From an uncultured Paracoccaceae bacterium (GTDB taxonomy: Bacteria; Pseudomonadota; Alphaproteobacteria; Rhodobacterales; Rhodobacteraceae): 54,297 nucleotides of DNA. This document shows, in pieces, positions 6,968 to 15,579 of the stretch. The translations under genes and the position numbers were made by a program. The first letter of the stretch is position 1; each line of letters starts with the position of its first letter. A model generated the notes under the pieces. It saw only the letters and a list, made by a program, of their open reading frames with translations. It did not search any database and was not told the DNA's origin. The DNA lies in NCBI GenBank assembly GCA_937983405.1, contig CALJZN010000084.1, forward strand, positions 1 through 54,297, in the 5' to 3' direction.

Positions 6968-8551
6968 ATGACGCGAGATTTCCAGAGACCGGGCCGCTCG
7001 GCCGTCTATGCCACGGGCGGCATGTGCGCGACATCGCATCCGCTGGCCAGCCAGGTGGCGGTGGCAACGCTTGCCTCGGGCGGCAACGCGGCCGATGCGG
7101 CGATCGCGGCGGCGGTCCTGCTGGGTATCTGCGAGCCGCAGATGACCGGGATCGGCGGCGACTGCTTCGCACTGGTCAAGCCCGCGGGGCAGGAGCGGGT
7201 GCTGGGCCTGAACGGCTCGGGCCGGGCGCCGCGGGCGCTGACGGCGGCGGCGCTGCGGGCGCAGGGCCATGCGGCGATTCCGCCGGGCAGCGCCGCGGCG
7301 GTGACGGTGCCGGGCGCGATCGACGCCTTCTGCCGGCTGTCGGCTGACTGGGGGCGGCTCGGCCTTGACGCGGTGCTGGCGCCGGCCATCCGCCACGCCG
7401 AGGCGGGCGTGCCGGTGGCGCCGCGGGTGGCGCTGGACCTTGCCGATTCGGAGGGCCTGCTGCAGGGTGCGGCGCGGCGTCACTATCTGATCGACGGCCG
7501 CGCACCGGCCGAGGGCGCGCTGTTCCGCGCCCCCGGCCAGGCCGAGGTGCTGCGCCGCGTGGCGCGGCAGGGCCGCGCGGGGTTCTACGAGGGCGAGGTG
7601 GCCGAGGACATGGTGGCCAGCCTCCGGGCGGCCGGCGGCGTCCACACGCTCGAGGATTTCGCCGCCACCGCCTGCGACTGGACCGAGCCGGTCACCAGCC
7701 GCTACCGCGGCGTCGAGCTCATCGAGCATCCGCCGAACGGCCAGGGCGCCACCGCCTGCCTGATGCTGAACATCCTCGGCCATTTCGACCTTGCCGCGCT
7801 AGACCCGCTGGGGGCCGAGCGCGCGCATCTCGAGGCCGAGGCGGCCAAGCTTGCCTACGACGCGCGCGACCGCTTCATCGCCGATCCGGCCCATGTCACG
7901 CGGCTTTCCCACATGCTCGCGCCCGCGACAGCGGCACGGCTGGCGGCGCTGATCGACCCCGCGCGCGCCCTGCCCGACCCGGGGGCGGCGAGCGAGGCGG
8001 TGCATCGCGACACGGTCTATCTGTGCGTCGTGGACCGCGACGGCATGGCGGTGTCGCTGATCTATTCGATCTACCACAGCTTCGGGTCGGGCATTGCCTC
8101 GGACCGCTTCGGGATCCTGTTCCAGAACCGCGGCGCGGGCTTCACCCTGGCCGAGGGACACCCCAACGAGGCCGGCGGCGGCAAGCGCCCCATGCACACC
8201 ATCATCCCCGCGATGCTCGCGCGCGAGGGGCGGGTGATCATGCCCTTCGGGGTGATGGGCGGGGCCTATCAGCCCTGCGGCCATGCGCGCATCGTCTCGA
8301 ACCTGGTCGACTTCGGGATGGACCCGCAGGCAGCCATCGACGCGCCGCGCTGCTTTGCCGGGCCCGAGGGGATGCAGGTCGAGGCGGGCTATGCCGCGGC
8401 GGTGCGCGACGCGCTGGCGGCGCGCGGCCACCGGGTCGTGCCGCTTGCGCGCCCGCTGGGCGGGGCGCAGGCGATCCTGATCGACCATGCCCGCGGCGTG
8501 CTGGTCGGCGCGTCCGACCCGCGCAAGGACGGCTGCGCGCTGGGGCTGTGA
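6968..8551 (+). CDS. Gamma-glutamyltransferase family protein
   Basis: 527-residue Ntn-hydrolase of the gamma-glutamyltranspeptidase family, made as a proenzyme that cuts itself before a conserved Thr. The N-terminal signature is ATSHPLASQVAVATLASGGN. The likely nucleophile is Thr349 in HRDTVYLCVVD, followed by AVSLIYSIYHSFGSG, the family segment after the cleavage site. RPMHTIIPAM and the MGGAYQPCGH segment follow. No signal peptide is visible, which differs from the periplasmic E. coli enzyme and fits the cytosolic GGT-like subgroup of hydrolases that act on gamma-glutamyl or acyl-amide compounds. Start at ATG 6968 after a G-rich Shine-Dalgarno stretch. It stands alone, with a hairpin between it and the convergent GYF gene. 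Confidence 0.92.
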   Translation: MTRDFQRPGRSAVYATGGMCATSHPLASQVAVATLASGGNAADAAIAAAVLLGICEPQMTGIGGDCFALVKPAGQERVLGLNGSGRAPRALTAAALRAQGHAAIPPGSAAAVTVPGAIDAFCRLSADWGRLGLDAVLAPAIRHAEAGVPVAPRVALDLADSEGLLQGAARRHYLIDGRAPAEGALFRAPGQAEVLRRVARQGRAGFYEGEVAEDMVASLRAAGGVHTLEDFAATACDWTEPVTSRYRGVELIEHPPNGQGATACLMLNILGHFDLAALDPLGAERAHLEAEAAKLAYDARDRFIADPAHVTRLSHMLAPATAARLAALIDPARALPDPGAASEAVHRDTVYLCVVDRDGMAVSLIYSIYHSFGSGIASDRFGILFQNRGAGFTLAEGHPNEAGGGKRPMHTIIPAMLAREGRVIMPFGVMGGAYQPCGHARIVSNLVDFGMDPQAAIDAPRCFAGPEGMQVEAGYAAAVRDALAARGHRVVPLARPLGGAQAILIDHARGVLVGASDPRKDGCALGL

Positions 8552-8561
8552 CCGGAACGCG

Positions 8562-8587
8562 CGGCCGGGCCCCGGGGGGCCCGGCCG
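8562..8587. terminator. GC hairpin between convergent genes
   Basis: Arms cggccgggccc (8562-8572) and gggcccggccg (8577-8587) with loop cggg form an 11-bp G+C stem. It begins 11 nt after the gamma-glutamyltransferase stop and 13 nt from the stop of the minus-strand GYF gene, the position of a shared bidirectional terminator. No U run follows, so termination would need pausing or Rho. Confidence 0.6.
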
Positions 8588-8599
8588 GGGCGCGCGCGC

Positions 8600-9502
8600 T
8601 CAGCGCAGGCGCGTGTAGGTCAGGTCTTCCTCGCGGTAGCTGTCGGGCCCGGCCACGGTCAGCGGCACGAGGCCGGCCTCCTGCGTTTCTTCGGACACCC
8701 CCAGAACCTGCGACACCATCTTCAGCGTGCCGTCGCGCCGCAGCAGGATCTGCGTCTCGGTGGCGGCCTGGACGCGCCAGCTGCCCGTCATTTCGAGCGT
8801 GAGTTCGGCCGGGCCGAAGCCCTGGATCGTCACCCGCAGCGCGCCGTCCATTCGGAAGGTGCCGTCGGGGAAGAACTCGACTACCGCCTCGACGGGCGAC
8901 ATCCCGATCCCCTCGACCATGGTCAGGCCCTCGGTCCGCCAGCGGCCCGCCAGCCAGCCGGAGGGGTTGGTCGCGGGGCTGACGGCGACCGGGGCCGGGG
9001 CGGGCGCCGGCGCCGGTGCAGGGGCGGGCCTCGGGGCCGGCGCGGGTGCCGGCTGTGCGCCCGGCAGCAGCGCGGCGATCGCCTCGACCTCGCCGGCCGG
9101 GGCCCAGTTCGCCATGCCCTCGGTCCAGACCAGCGTCCGCTCGGTGATCTCGCCGGCGGCGATCCGGCGACGGATCTCGGCCTCGTCCATCGGTCCGACC
9201 GGCTGGCCGGCGATCCCGGCGTAGTAGGGCGGCAGCGCCACCGGCAGCGGGGGCGGGCCCGGCGGGGCGGGCAGCGGCGGCGGAGTGGGCGGGCCCGGCG
9301 GGGCCGGGGGCGGCGCCGGCACCGGCACCGGCCCGGGCCGCACGATCTGCGCCAGTTCGATCCACCCGTCCTTGACCGCGCCGGCGGCCGAGGCCGCAAC
9401 CGGTGCGGCCGTGCCCGGCAACAGAAGCGCGAGCGCCGCGGTCAGGGCGGCCAGATGCCCGTGCGCCGGCCGCGGCAGCGGGCGGCGATACTCTGTCGTC
9501 AC
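8600..9502 (-). CDS. Secreted proline-rich protein with a GYF_2 domain
   Basis: 300-residue protein starting at GTG 9502, where AAGGAGG sits 6 nt upstream and decides the start. An N-terminal hydrophobic segment (HLAALTAALALLLPGTAAPVAA) is a likely Sec signal. A Pro-rich linker leads to a GYF_2 (DUF4339) domain at about residues 95-150 (PYYAGIAGQPVGPMDEAEIR and LVWTEGMANWAPAGEV). A Pro-Ala repeat linker then leads to a beta-rich C-terminal domain of about 110 residues (SGWLAGRWRTEGLTMVEG to YREEDLTYTRLR), which I do not recognise but which resembles a small barrel fold. GYF_2 domains bind partners through the W-x-x-G-M-x-x-W patch. The function is unknown. It is convergent with the gamma-glutamyltransferase gene and may be cotranscribed with hspQ upstream. 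Confidence 0.8.
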   Translation of the reverse strand: MTTEYRRPLPRPAHGHLAALTAALALLLPGTAAPVAASAAGAVKDGWIELAQIVRPGPVPVPAPPPAPPGPPTPPPLPAPPGPPPLPVALPPYYAGIAGQPVGPMDEAEIRRRIAAGEITERTLVWTEGMANWAPAGEVEAIAALLPGAQPAPAPAPRPAPAPAPAPAPAPVAVSPATNPSGWLAGRWRTEGLTMVEGIGMSPVEAVVEFFPDGTFRMDGALRVTIQGFGPAELTLEMTGSWRVQAATETQILLRRDGTLKMVSQVLGVSEETQEAGLVPLTVAGPDSYREEDLTYTRLR

Positions 9503-9636
9503 GGCGTCCTCCTTCGTTACCCAACCCGATCTCAGAAAGCCACGCAGCCGCCCGGCAGGCGCATCGGCGACCCCGCGCGAAAAGACGGCAGAGGCCCCGC
9601 CCGCGTCAAGTGAATTCCGGGTCGTCGCCCGCGGCG

Positions 9637-9963
9637 TCAGTTCAGCTGGAACTGCAGCGGATAGCGGCCGTCCTCGAAATCGCCGAACAGGTCGGGCAGG
9701 TCGGGGTGATCCACCGGCTGGCCGGTGTCGTCCGCGACGAGGTTCTGCTCGGAGACATAGGCGACATAGTGGCTGGTCCCGTTCTCGGCCAGCAGGTGGT
9801 AGAAGGGCTGGTCCTTGGCGGGGCGGCTGTCCTCGGGGATGGCGTCGTACCACGCCTCGCTGTTCGAGAAGCTCGGGTCCACATCGAAGACCACGCCGCG
9901 GAACGGGTGCTTGCGATGCCGCACCACCTGCCCCAGATGATATTTCGCTTCGGCCTTCAGCAT
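9637..9963 (-). CDS. hspQ: Heat shock protein HspQ
   Basis: 108 residues, close to the 105 of E. coli HspQ (YccV family, once called hemimethylated-DNA-binding). The motifs AKYHLGQVVRHRKHPFRGVV, FDVDP, DQPFYHLLAEN and YVSEQNL are all family landmarks, and the end PDLPDLFGDFEDGRY is typical of alphaproteobacterial members. In E. coli HspQ modulates Lon specificity and promotes turnover of mutant DnaA. Start at ATG 9963 with GGGGAG about 8 nt upstream. A sigma-70-like promoter is visible at 9985-10014. Confidence 0.93.
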   Translation of the reverse strand: MLKAEAKYHLGQVVRHRKHPFRGVVFDVDPSFSNSEAWYDAIPEDSRPAKDQPFYHLLAENGTSHYVAYVSEQNLVADDTGQPVDHPDLPDLFGDFEDGRYPLQFQLN

Positions 9964-9984
9964 CGCCCGCGCTCCCCGCGTGGT

Positions 9985-10014
9985 TACTAAGACGTAATCG
10001 GTGCGGATGTCCAA
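9985..10014 (-). promoter_or_regulatory. Candidate promoter of hspQ
   Basis: On the complement, TTGGAC (10014-10009), 18 bases, then TTAGTA (9990-9985), in an AT-richer patch, ending 21 nt before the hspQ ATG. It resembles the vegetative consensus rather than the RpoH consensus. No experimental start is known. Confidence 0.4.
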
Positions 10015-10178
10015 TGCAGCCTGCGGGCTGCGGCCGAAACAGTATGTGGCCCGCGGCCTCACAAAACGGCGACCGCCGCGGCCTTGCAACGCTCGCGGAC
10101 AGATGATCGGGGAACGGCGGTTTCCCTTTCCCCTCAAGGCGTTTTCGCCTAGTCTTGCAGAAAAACGACGAAACGGGC

Positions 10179-10772
10179 ATGGGGCAGATGGGCAAGGCAG
10201 TCCGGGCAATCCTTCTGGTGTGCGCGCTGGCGTCCTGCGGCGCGCGCGAGTTCTCGCCGCCGCGCGACCTCGAGAACGCCTGCGCCATCGTGGCCGAACG
10301 GCCACGCTATCTGGCGGCGATGCGCGCCACCGAGCGCAAGTGGGGTATCCCGGTGCCCGTGCAGATGGCCACCATCCACCAGGAAAGCAAGTTCGTCGGC
10401 AACGCCCGCACGCCGCTGCAGTGGTCGCTGGGGGTGATTCCCATGGGCCGGCAGTCGTCGGCCTACGGCTATGTCCAGGCGCTGGACGCGACCTGGGAGG
10501 AGTACCTGCGCGAGACCGGCAACGACGGCGCCCGGCGCGAGAACATCCGCGACGCGACCGACTTCATGGGCTGGTACATGGACCGCGCGCACCGCCGCCT
10601 CGGCATTCCCAAGGGGGACGCGCGCAACCAGTATCTGGCCTATCACGAGGGGCTGACGGGCTATGCCCGGCAGAGCTACCGCGCCAAGCCCTGGCTGATG
10701 ACGATCGCGGGCAGCGTCGCCACCCGTGCCGAGCGCTACGACGCGCAGCTGCGCGCCTGCCGCCGGCGGTAG
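10179..10772 (+). CDS. Lytic transglycosylase-like (SLT fold) lipoprotein
   Basis: Lipoprotein with signal MGKAVRAILLVCALASCGA, where ALASC is the lipobox and Cys is the predicted lipidation site. The mature part has ERKWGIPVPVQMATIHQESKF with a Glu in the position of the SLT catalytic acid, then SSAYGYVQALDATWEEYL and NQYLAYHEGLTGY, which match the GxxQ and Y-x-A-Y-x-x-G landmarks of lysozyme-like transglycosylases. The role would be cutting peptidoglycan glycan strands at the outer-membrane side. Starts at 10179 or 10188 (both ATG) are better than the TTG at 10155, because the basic n-region should be short. About 197 residues. A paralogue-type stand-alone gene. Confidence 0.85.
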   Translation: MGQMGKAVRAILLVCALASCGAREFSPPRDLENACAIVAERPRYLAAMRATERKWGIPVPVQMATIHQESKFVGNARTPLQWSLGVIPMGRQSSAYGYVQALDATWEEYLRETGNDGARRENIRDATDFMGWYMDRAHRRLGIPKGDARNQYLAYHEGLTGYARQSYRAKPWLMTIAGSVATRAERYDAQLRACRRR

Positions 10773-11123
10773 CCGGCCGGCGGGACGCGCCCCGTCGCCG
10801 CGGCGCGGCGATGCCGCGGCCGCGGCCCGCGGCGGGCTGCGGGCACGCCCGGCGGCGCAGGCGGGGGCGGGGCGCGCAGGCCCGGGCGATCGGGACGGCG
10901 CCCGCTGATGCGGCCCGCGCGGTCTTGGCCCGTCCCCGGGAAGGCTGGCCATGCCCGCGCTGCCCTGCGCCGCACTGCGCTGCCCGCGCGCGGGGGCCGG
11001 GGTCTGCCGTGGTGCCGACGACGCAATCAGAAAACCTGCGCTGCCCGCGCGCGGGGGCCGGGGCTTGCCCGAAGGCCGCCCGGGGGTCAGACTGCCGCGG
11101 CGGACGCTCAGGCGAGGGACGGC
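10773..11123. other. Noncoding GC-rich spacer with a direct repeat
   Basis: A 351-base spacer of extremely high GC between the transglycosylase and rhodanese genes. The left half is dominated by ccgcggc-type simple sequence. The right half holds two copies of a 28-base direct repeat. The only AT-containing patch, cgacgcaatcagaaaacctg (11017-11036), lies between the copies and could carry the rhodanese promoter. No gene is supported. Confidence 0.6.
10975..11063 (+). repeat. 28-base direct repeat, two copies 61 bases apart
   Basis: Copies at 10975-11002 and 11036-11063 are identical. Each begins ctgcgctgcccgcgcgcg and ends ggggccgggg, and contains a cccgcgcgcggg palindrome. A degenerate third start (cgctgccctgcgcc) lies just upstream at about 10958. 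This may be a duplicated regulatory or hairpin block. Confidence 0.85.
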
Positions 11124-11531
11124 ATGGCGCAGAGGATCGTGAAGGGCATCCGGCAGCTTCTGGACGAGGCGAATGCCGCGGTGACGACCGTGCCGCCCGA
11201 AGCTGCGCTGGCGCTGGCGGGGCGGGCGGATGTGCTGTTCGTGGACCTGCGCGACCCGCGCGAGCTGGCGCGCGAGGGCAAGATTCCGGGCGCCTTCCAC
11301 TGCCCGCGGGGCGTGCTGGAGTTCTGGATCGACCCCGAGAGCCCCTATGCCAGGCCGGTGTTCCAGGAGGCGAGGTCGTTCCTGTTCTACTGCGCCTCGG
11401 GCTGGCGCTCGGCGCTGGCCGCGAAGGCGGCGCAGGAGATGGGGCTCGCGCCGGTCGCGCATCTGGGCGGCGGCTTCACGGCCTGGAAGGCCGCGGGCGG
11501 CGCGGTCGAGCCCGTGCCGGCCAGGGGCTAG
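11124..11531 (+). CDS. Rhodanese-like sulfurtransferase domain protein
   Basis: 135-residue single rhodanese domain. VLFVDLRDPRELAREGKIPG is the CH2A-like entry and FLFYCASGWRSALAAKAAQE holds the active-site loop with Cys90 followed by an Arg, expected to carry a persulfide. LGGGFTAWKAAGGAVE closes the domain. It is cytosolic and single-domain, so it may act as a sulfur carrier. Start at ATG 11124 with GGCGAGGG 5-12 nt upstream. The stop lies in the left arm of a hairpin (11531-11562), and the peptide-transporter operon converges on it. Confidence 0.92.
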   Translation: MAQRIVKGIRQLLDEANAAVTTVPPEAALALAGRADVLFVDLRDPRELAREGKIPGAFHCPRGVLEFWIDPESPYARPVFQEARSFLFYCASGWRSALAAKAAQEMGLAPVAHLGGGFTAWKAAGGAVEPVPARG

Positions 11532-11562
11532 CGGACGGCGCGCGCGGGTGTCGCCCGTCCGC
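11531..11562. terminator. Hairpin at the end of the rhodanese gene
   Basis: gcggacgg (11531-11538) pairs with ccgtccgc (11555-11562) around a 16-base GC-rich loop. It starts on the last base of the rhodanese stop codon and lies 40 nt from the convergent ATPase stop, so it probably serves both transcripts. No U tract. Confidence 0.5.
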
Positions 11563-11601
11563 CGAAGCCGGCGCCGCCGGCCTGCACCGGGCCCGCGGTG
11601 G

Positions 11602-12606
11602 TTACCCGCCCAGCGGATGGAAGCAGGCCGCGCGATGCGCCGCCCCCGCGGGGAGAAGGTCGGGCATCGCGCGGCGGCAGAAGGCGCCCTCGTGCCGGCA
11701 GCGCCCGGCAAGGCGGCACATCGCGGGCGAGGGGTTCACGGGGCTCTGCGGCTCGCCCTCGAGCCCCTCGCGCCGCGCCGAAGGCCGTCCGAACTGCGGG
11801 ATCGCGTCGATCAGGGCGGCGGTGTAGGGGTGGCGGGGGCTGCGGAAGACGGCGTCGACCGGCCCCTCCTCGACCAGCCGGCCGAGATACATCACCAGCA
11901 CCCGGTCGCACAGCATCCGCACCACGTTGAGGTCGTGCGAGACGAAGACATAGGTCATGCCGGTCTCGGCGCGCAGCCGGTGGAGCAGCTTCAGGATGAC
12001 CGCCTGGACCGAGACGTCGAGCGCCGAGGTCGGCTCGTCGAGGATCAGCACCTCGGGCGAGACGACGATGGCCCGGGCGATGCCCACCCGCGCCCGCTGC
12101 CCCCCCGACAGCTGATGCGGATAGCGCCCGAGCAGCCCCGGCGGCAGGTGCACCCGCGCCGCCGTGTCGTGGACAAGCGCGCGCAGGGCCTGCGCCGACA
12201 GCCCCGGAAGCAGCCGCCGCGCCGGATCGGCGATGGCGCGGAACACGCTGTCGTGCGGGTTGAGCGCGTCGGTCGCGTCCTGGAACACCATCTGGATGCG
12301 TCGCCGGTCTGGGCTGCGGGCAAAGGCCGCGGCCGGCACCGCGGTGATGTCGCGCCCCTGAAGCAGGACCGCCCCCGCGGTGGGTTCGATGAGCCGCGCC
12401 AGCATCTGCGCCAGCGTGGACTTGCCGCAGCCCGAGTCCCCGACCAGCCCCAGCGCCCCGCCGCGCTCGAGCGCAAAGCTCACCTCGTCCACCGCATGCA
12501 GCCGCCGCGGCGTGCCGCGGGCGAACAGCCCCGCCAGCCCCCGGGGCCGCGCCGGCGGCAGGGGGAAAAGCTTGCGCAGCCCCCGCGCCTCGAGGATCGG
12601 CGTCAC
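11602..12606 (-). CDS. ABC transporter ATPase, DppF/OppF type
   Basis: 334-residue second ATPase of a peptide-type ABC importer. Walker A is GDSGCGKST, preceded by the F-specific N-terminal loop (KLFPLPPARPRG and RRLHAVDEVSFAL). The Q-loop is QMVFQDATDALNPHDSV, the signature YPHQLSGGQRARVGIARAI, Walker B VLILDEPTSALDVSVQA, and the switch His lies in VFVSHDL. The C-terminus has the oligopeptide-ABC cysteine region (CRLAGRC and CRRAMPDLLP). Start at GTG 12606, which overlaps the TGA of the upstream ATPase by 4 bases (GTGA). It is the last gene of the five-gene operon, downstream of the SBP, two permeases and the D-type ATPase. All key residues are intact, unlike the broken importer at 1.5-4.4 kb. 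Confidence 0.95.
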   Translation of the reverse strand: MTPILEARGLRKLFPLPPARPRGLAGLFARGTPRRLHAVDEVSFALERGGALGLVGDSGCGKSTLAQMLARLIEPTAGAVLLQGRDITAVPAAAFARSPDRRRIQMVFQDATDALNPHDSVFRAIADPARRLLPGLSAQALRALVHDTAARVHLPPGLLGRYPHQLSGGQRARVGIARAIVVSPEVLILDEPTSALDVSVQAVILKLLHRLRAETGMTYVFVSHDLNVVRMLCDRVLVMYLGRLVEEGPVDAVFRSPRHPYTAALIDAIPQFGRPSARREGLEGEPQSPVNPSPAMCRLAGRCRHEGAFCRRAMPDLLPAGAAHRAACFHPLGG

Positions 12607-13577
12607 GGCCCGGGGTTCCAGCAGCGCGCGACCTGCCCGGCCGCGCCGGGCACGGCCGGCGGCGCCTCGGTGCGGCAGCGCGGCTGCGCCTGCGGGCAGC
12701 GGCCGGCATAGCGGCAGGCGGGCAGGTCGGGGGCGGAAAGGTCGGGCAGGCTGCCCGGCACCGTCTCGAGCGTGGCAAGGGTCGTCTCCGGCCCCGGGAC
12801 CGAGCGCGCCAGCGCCCGGGCGTAGGGGTGCAGCGGCGCGGCGAACACCGCCGCGGTCGGCCCGGTCTCGACCAGCTGGCCCGCGTGCATCACCGCGATG
12901 CGGTCGCAGTGCGCGGCGGCAAGGCCAAGGTCGTGGGTGATGAGGATGGTCGCCATGCCCCGCCCCCGCGCCAGCCCGCGCAGCAGATCCATGATCGCCG
13001 CCTGGGTGGTGACGTCGAGGCCGGTGGTGGGCTCGTCCGCGATCAGGAGCGCGGGGGCGCAGGCCAGCGCCAGCGCGATCATCACCCGCTGGCACATGCC
13101 CCCCGACAGCTCGAACGGATAGGCGGCCAGCCGCGCCGCGGGGTCGGGGATGCGCACCTGCGCCAGCATGGCGGCCGCCTCGGCCCGGGCCGCGGCCCGG
13201 CCGAGGGGGCGATGGGCGCGCAGCACGTCCGCAAGCTGGTCGCCGATGCGGCGGATGGGGTTCAGCGCCGCGCGGGGTGACTGGAAGATCATCGCCATCT
13301 CCGGCCCGCGCAGCCGGCGCAGTGCGGCCTCGCCCAGCCGGTCGATGCGCCGGCCGCGCCAGAGCACCGCGCCGCCCGTCAGCCGCCCCGCGCGGTCCTG
13401 CAACCCCATCACCGCATAGGCCAGCACCGACTTGCCCGAACCCGATTCGCCCACGATCCCCAGCGTCTCGCCCGGGCCGAGGGTCAGCGACACACGGTCC
13501 AGCGCGCGGACGGTGCCGCCGCGGGTGCGGAACGCAAGGCTCAGCTCGCGCACCTCGAGAAGCGGCGCGGCGCTCAT
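12603..13577 (-). CDS. ABC transporter ATPase, DppD/OppD type
   Basis: 324-residue first ATPase of the peptide-type importer. Landmarks are Walker [10 protein letters not shown]-loop [20 protein letters not shown], signature [17 protein letters not shown], Walker [19 protein letters not shown] and switch His in [10 protein letters not shown]. The C-terminal oligo_HPY segment with [14 protein letters not shown] is normal. The signature reads SGGMCQR, common in D-type subunits. It starts at ATG 13577, overlapping the permease stop by 4 bases (ATGA), and ends in a GTGA junction with the F-type gene, so the ATPases are translationally coupled and probably form the heterodimeric motor. Confidence 0.95.
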   Translation of the reverse strand: MSAAPLLEVRELSLAFRTRGGTVRALDRVSLTLGPGETLGIVGESGSGKSVLAYAVMGLQDRAGRLTGGAVLWRGRRIDRLGEAALRRLRGPEMAMIFQSPRAALNPIRRIGDQLADVLRAHRPLGRAAARAEAAAMLAQVRIPDPAARLAAYPFELSGGMCQRVMIALALACAPALLIADEPTTGLDVTTQAAIMDLLRGLARGRGMATILITHDLGLAAAHCDRIAVMHAGQLVETGPTAAVFAAPLHPYARALARSVPGPETTLATLETVPGSLPDLSAPDLPACRYAGRCPQAQPRCRTEAPPAVPGAAGQVARCWNPGP

Positions 13578-14422
13578 GTCCGTCGCCGCGGGTCGATCGC
13601 GTCGCGCAGCCCGTCGCCCAGCAGGTTGAAGGTGAACGCCGTGACCACCAGCGCGAGGCCCGGAAACAGCGCCACCCACCACTGGCCGGTGGCGGCATAG
13701 GGCGCGCCCTGCGCAACCATGATGCCCCATTCGGCCGTCGGCGGCCGCACCCCCAGCCCGATGAAGCTGAGCCCCGCCGCGTTCAGGATCGCCCAGCCCA
13801 TGTTGAGCGACATCTGCACCACCATCACCGGCATGATGTTGGGCAGAAGCACCCGGACGAGGATCGCGGCGTGGCCCGCCCCCGCCAGCCGGGCCGACTG
13901 CACATAGCCTGCGCTCCGCCGACGGTTGATCTCGGCGCGCGCAAGCCGGATGTAGAAGGGCAGGTTGATGATCGCGGTGGCATAGACGATGTTCCGCACC
14001 TCGTTGCCCAGCGCCGCGACCAGCGCCATCGCCAGCACGAACAGCGGAAAGGCCATCAGCACATCGACCAGCCGGCCCACCAGCCGGTCGGGCAGGCCCC
14101 CGCTGTAGCCCACCACGGCGCCCACCGCGCAGCCCGCGGCGAAGCTCAGCAGCACTGCCGAGAGCGCGATGACCAGGTCGAGCCGGGTCGCCACCAGCAC
14201 GCGGCTGAAGATGTCGCGGCCCAGATGGTCGGTTCCGAACCAGTGCGCGGCGGACGGCGGCCTCAGCCGGTGCAGCACATCGGTGCGCAGAGGGTCGTAG
14301 GGGGCAAGCACGGGCCCGAAGGCCGCGACCAGCAGGAGGGCCAGGACCAGCACCGCCGCGACCAGCGTGACGGGGTTCGCGCCCAGCGCAAGCCGGGCGT
14401 GTCGCTGGCCCGCGCGGATCAT
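13574..14422 (-). CDS. ABC transporter permease, DppC/OppC type
   Basis: 282-residue inner-membrane permease with the N-terminal helix ANPVTLVAAVLVLALLLVAA, the periplasmic motif YDPLRTDVLHRLRPPS, HWFGTDHLGRDIFSRVLVAT (the OppC landmark) and the EAA-like loop SAGYVQSARLAGAGHAAILV. The C-terminal helix and GDGLRDAIDPRRR end are typical. It forms the transmembrane pore with the B-type permease. The ATG overlaps the stop of the B gene (ATGA at 14419-14422) and the stop overlaps the D-type ATPase start. Confidence 0.95.
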   Translation of the reverse strand: MIRAGQRHARLALGANPVTLVAAVLVLALLLVAAFGPVLAPYDPLRTDVLHRLRPPSAAHWFGTDHLGRDIFSRVLVATRLDLVIALSAVLLSFAAGCAVGAVVGYSGGLPDRLVGRLVDVLMAFPLFVLAMALVAALGNEVRNIVYATAIINLPFYIRLARAEINRRRSAGYVQSARLAGAGHAAILVRVLLPNIMPVMVVQMSLNMGWAILNAAGLSFIGLGVRPPTAEWGIMVAQGAPYAATGQWWVALFPGLALVVTAFTFNLLGDGLRDAIDPRRRT

Positions 14423-15444
14423 TCCAGGCCCACGCGGGGGTCGGCCGCGGCACAGAGCAGATCGACGCCGAGGTTGAGCGCGACGAAGATCGCCGCGACC
14501 GTCAGCACGAAGCCCTGCACCGGCGCATAATCCGACGCCACCAGCGCATCGAGCGCGTAGGAGCCGATGCCGGGCCAGGCGAACACCTTTTCGACCAGCA
14601 CATTGGCGCCCAGCATGTAGGACAGAACCATCCCGGCCGTGGTGACGACCGGGACCAGCGCGTTGCGCAGCGCATAGACCAGAAGGATGCGCGCCCGCGA
14701 CAGCCCGAGCGCCCGGGCGGTGCGCACGAAGTCGGCCGTCAGCACGTCCAGCATCGCGGCCCGCGTCATGCGCACCAGCGGCGCCAGCGCGAACAGCGCC
14801 ATGGTGCCCGCGGGCAGCACCAGCCGGCCGCAGACGGCGCGGAACTGGCCCCAGTTGCCGTCAAGCGCGGTGTCGATCGTCAGAAAACCCGTCACCGGCG
14901 GCGAGGACGGCAGGTAGGGATCGGAGCGCGAGGTCGGGTCGGGCGCCCAGCCGGCCAGAACATAGAAGAGATGGATCAGCACGAGGCCGGTGACGAAGGG
15001 GGGCATCGCCACCCCGGCCGCGGCGATCAGCCGCACCAGATGGTCGAGCAGCGACCCGGGCCGCGCCGCCGCCAGCACGCCCAGCGGGACCGCCACCGCG
15101 ACGGCCAGCGCGAAGGCGGCGACGGTCAGCTCGAGCGATGCCGGCAGCCGCGCCGCCAGGTCGGCCGCCACCGGCTGCCCGGTGACGAGCGAGCGGCCGA
15201 GCTCGCCGGCCAGAAGCCCGCGGACATAGATTGCGAGCTGCTCGGGGATCGTCCGGTCGAGCCCGAGCTGCCGGCGCAGCGCCTCGATCTCCTCGGGGCC
15301 CATCGCGGGGCCCGAGGCGAAGAACGCCGCCGGATCGGCCGGCAGCAGCCGGACCAGGACGAAGGTGAGCACGACCACCCCGGCCAGCACGGGCAAGGCG
15401 GCCAGCATACGGTTGACCACATAGCGCGCGCCGATCCGACCCAA
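14419..15444 (-). CDS. ABC transporter permease, DppB/OppB type
   Basis: 341-residue inner-membrane permease. RYVVNRMLAALPVLAGVVVL is the first helix, VRLLPADPA the P-G-D-P-like motif (PADPA here), LGLDRTIPEQLAIYVRGLL the periplasmic region, and RTARALGLSRARILLVYALR the cytoplasmic EAA loop that contacts the ATPase. I start it at TTG 15444 because GGAAGGGAAGGG lies just upstream. Longer frames add only low-complexity sequence, and the ATG at 15411 would cut the first helix. The gap of 138 bases from the binding-protein stop contains a strong hairpin. Confidence 0.9.
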   Translation of the reverse strand: MGRIGARYVVNRMLAALPVLAGVVVLTFVLVRLLPADPAAFFASGPAMGPEEIEALRRQLGLDRTIPEQLAIYVRGLLAGELGRSLVTGQPVAADLAARLPASLELTVAAFALAVAVAVPLGVLAAARPGSLLDHLVRLIAAAGVAMPPFVTGLVLIHLFYVLAGWAPDPTSRSDPYLPSSPPVTGFLTIDTALDGNWGQFRAVCGRLVLPAGTMALFALAPLVRMTRAAMLDVLTADFVRTARALGLSRARILLVYALRNALVPVVTTAGMVLSYMLGANVLVEKVFAWPGIGSYALDALVASDYAPVQGFVLTVAAIFVALNLGVDLLCAAADPRVGLE

Positions 15445-15550
15445 GCCCGACCCTTCCCTTCCGCGCCCCACCCCCGGACGACACCCGGCGGGCGGAGGGG
15501 GGTGCCCGCCCATCCCCCCGCTTCATCCTCGCCCCGCTCTTCCCGGGGGG

Positions 15551-15579
15551 CCGAGGGGGGGCGACCCCCCCCGGTCGCC
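15551..15579 (-). other. Intercistronic hairpin between binding-protein and permease genes
   Basis: Two overlapping stems share this stretch. One pairs ccgaggggggg (15551-15561, with a bulged a) with cccccccccgg-type bases to 15574. The other pairs ggcgacc (15560-15566) with ggtcgcc (15573-15579). It lies 4 nt after the binding-protein stop on the minus strand. In ABC operons such hairpins usually protect the upstream message or cut read-through, giving excess binding protein over membrane subunits. That role is inferred here. Confidence 0.65.

Noticed and set aside
10975-11063. CRISPR array from the two 28-base repeats
   Set aside because: There are only two copies, no cas genes are present, and the repeat is a GC-rich simple palindrome.
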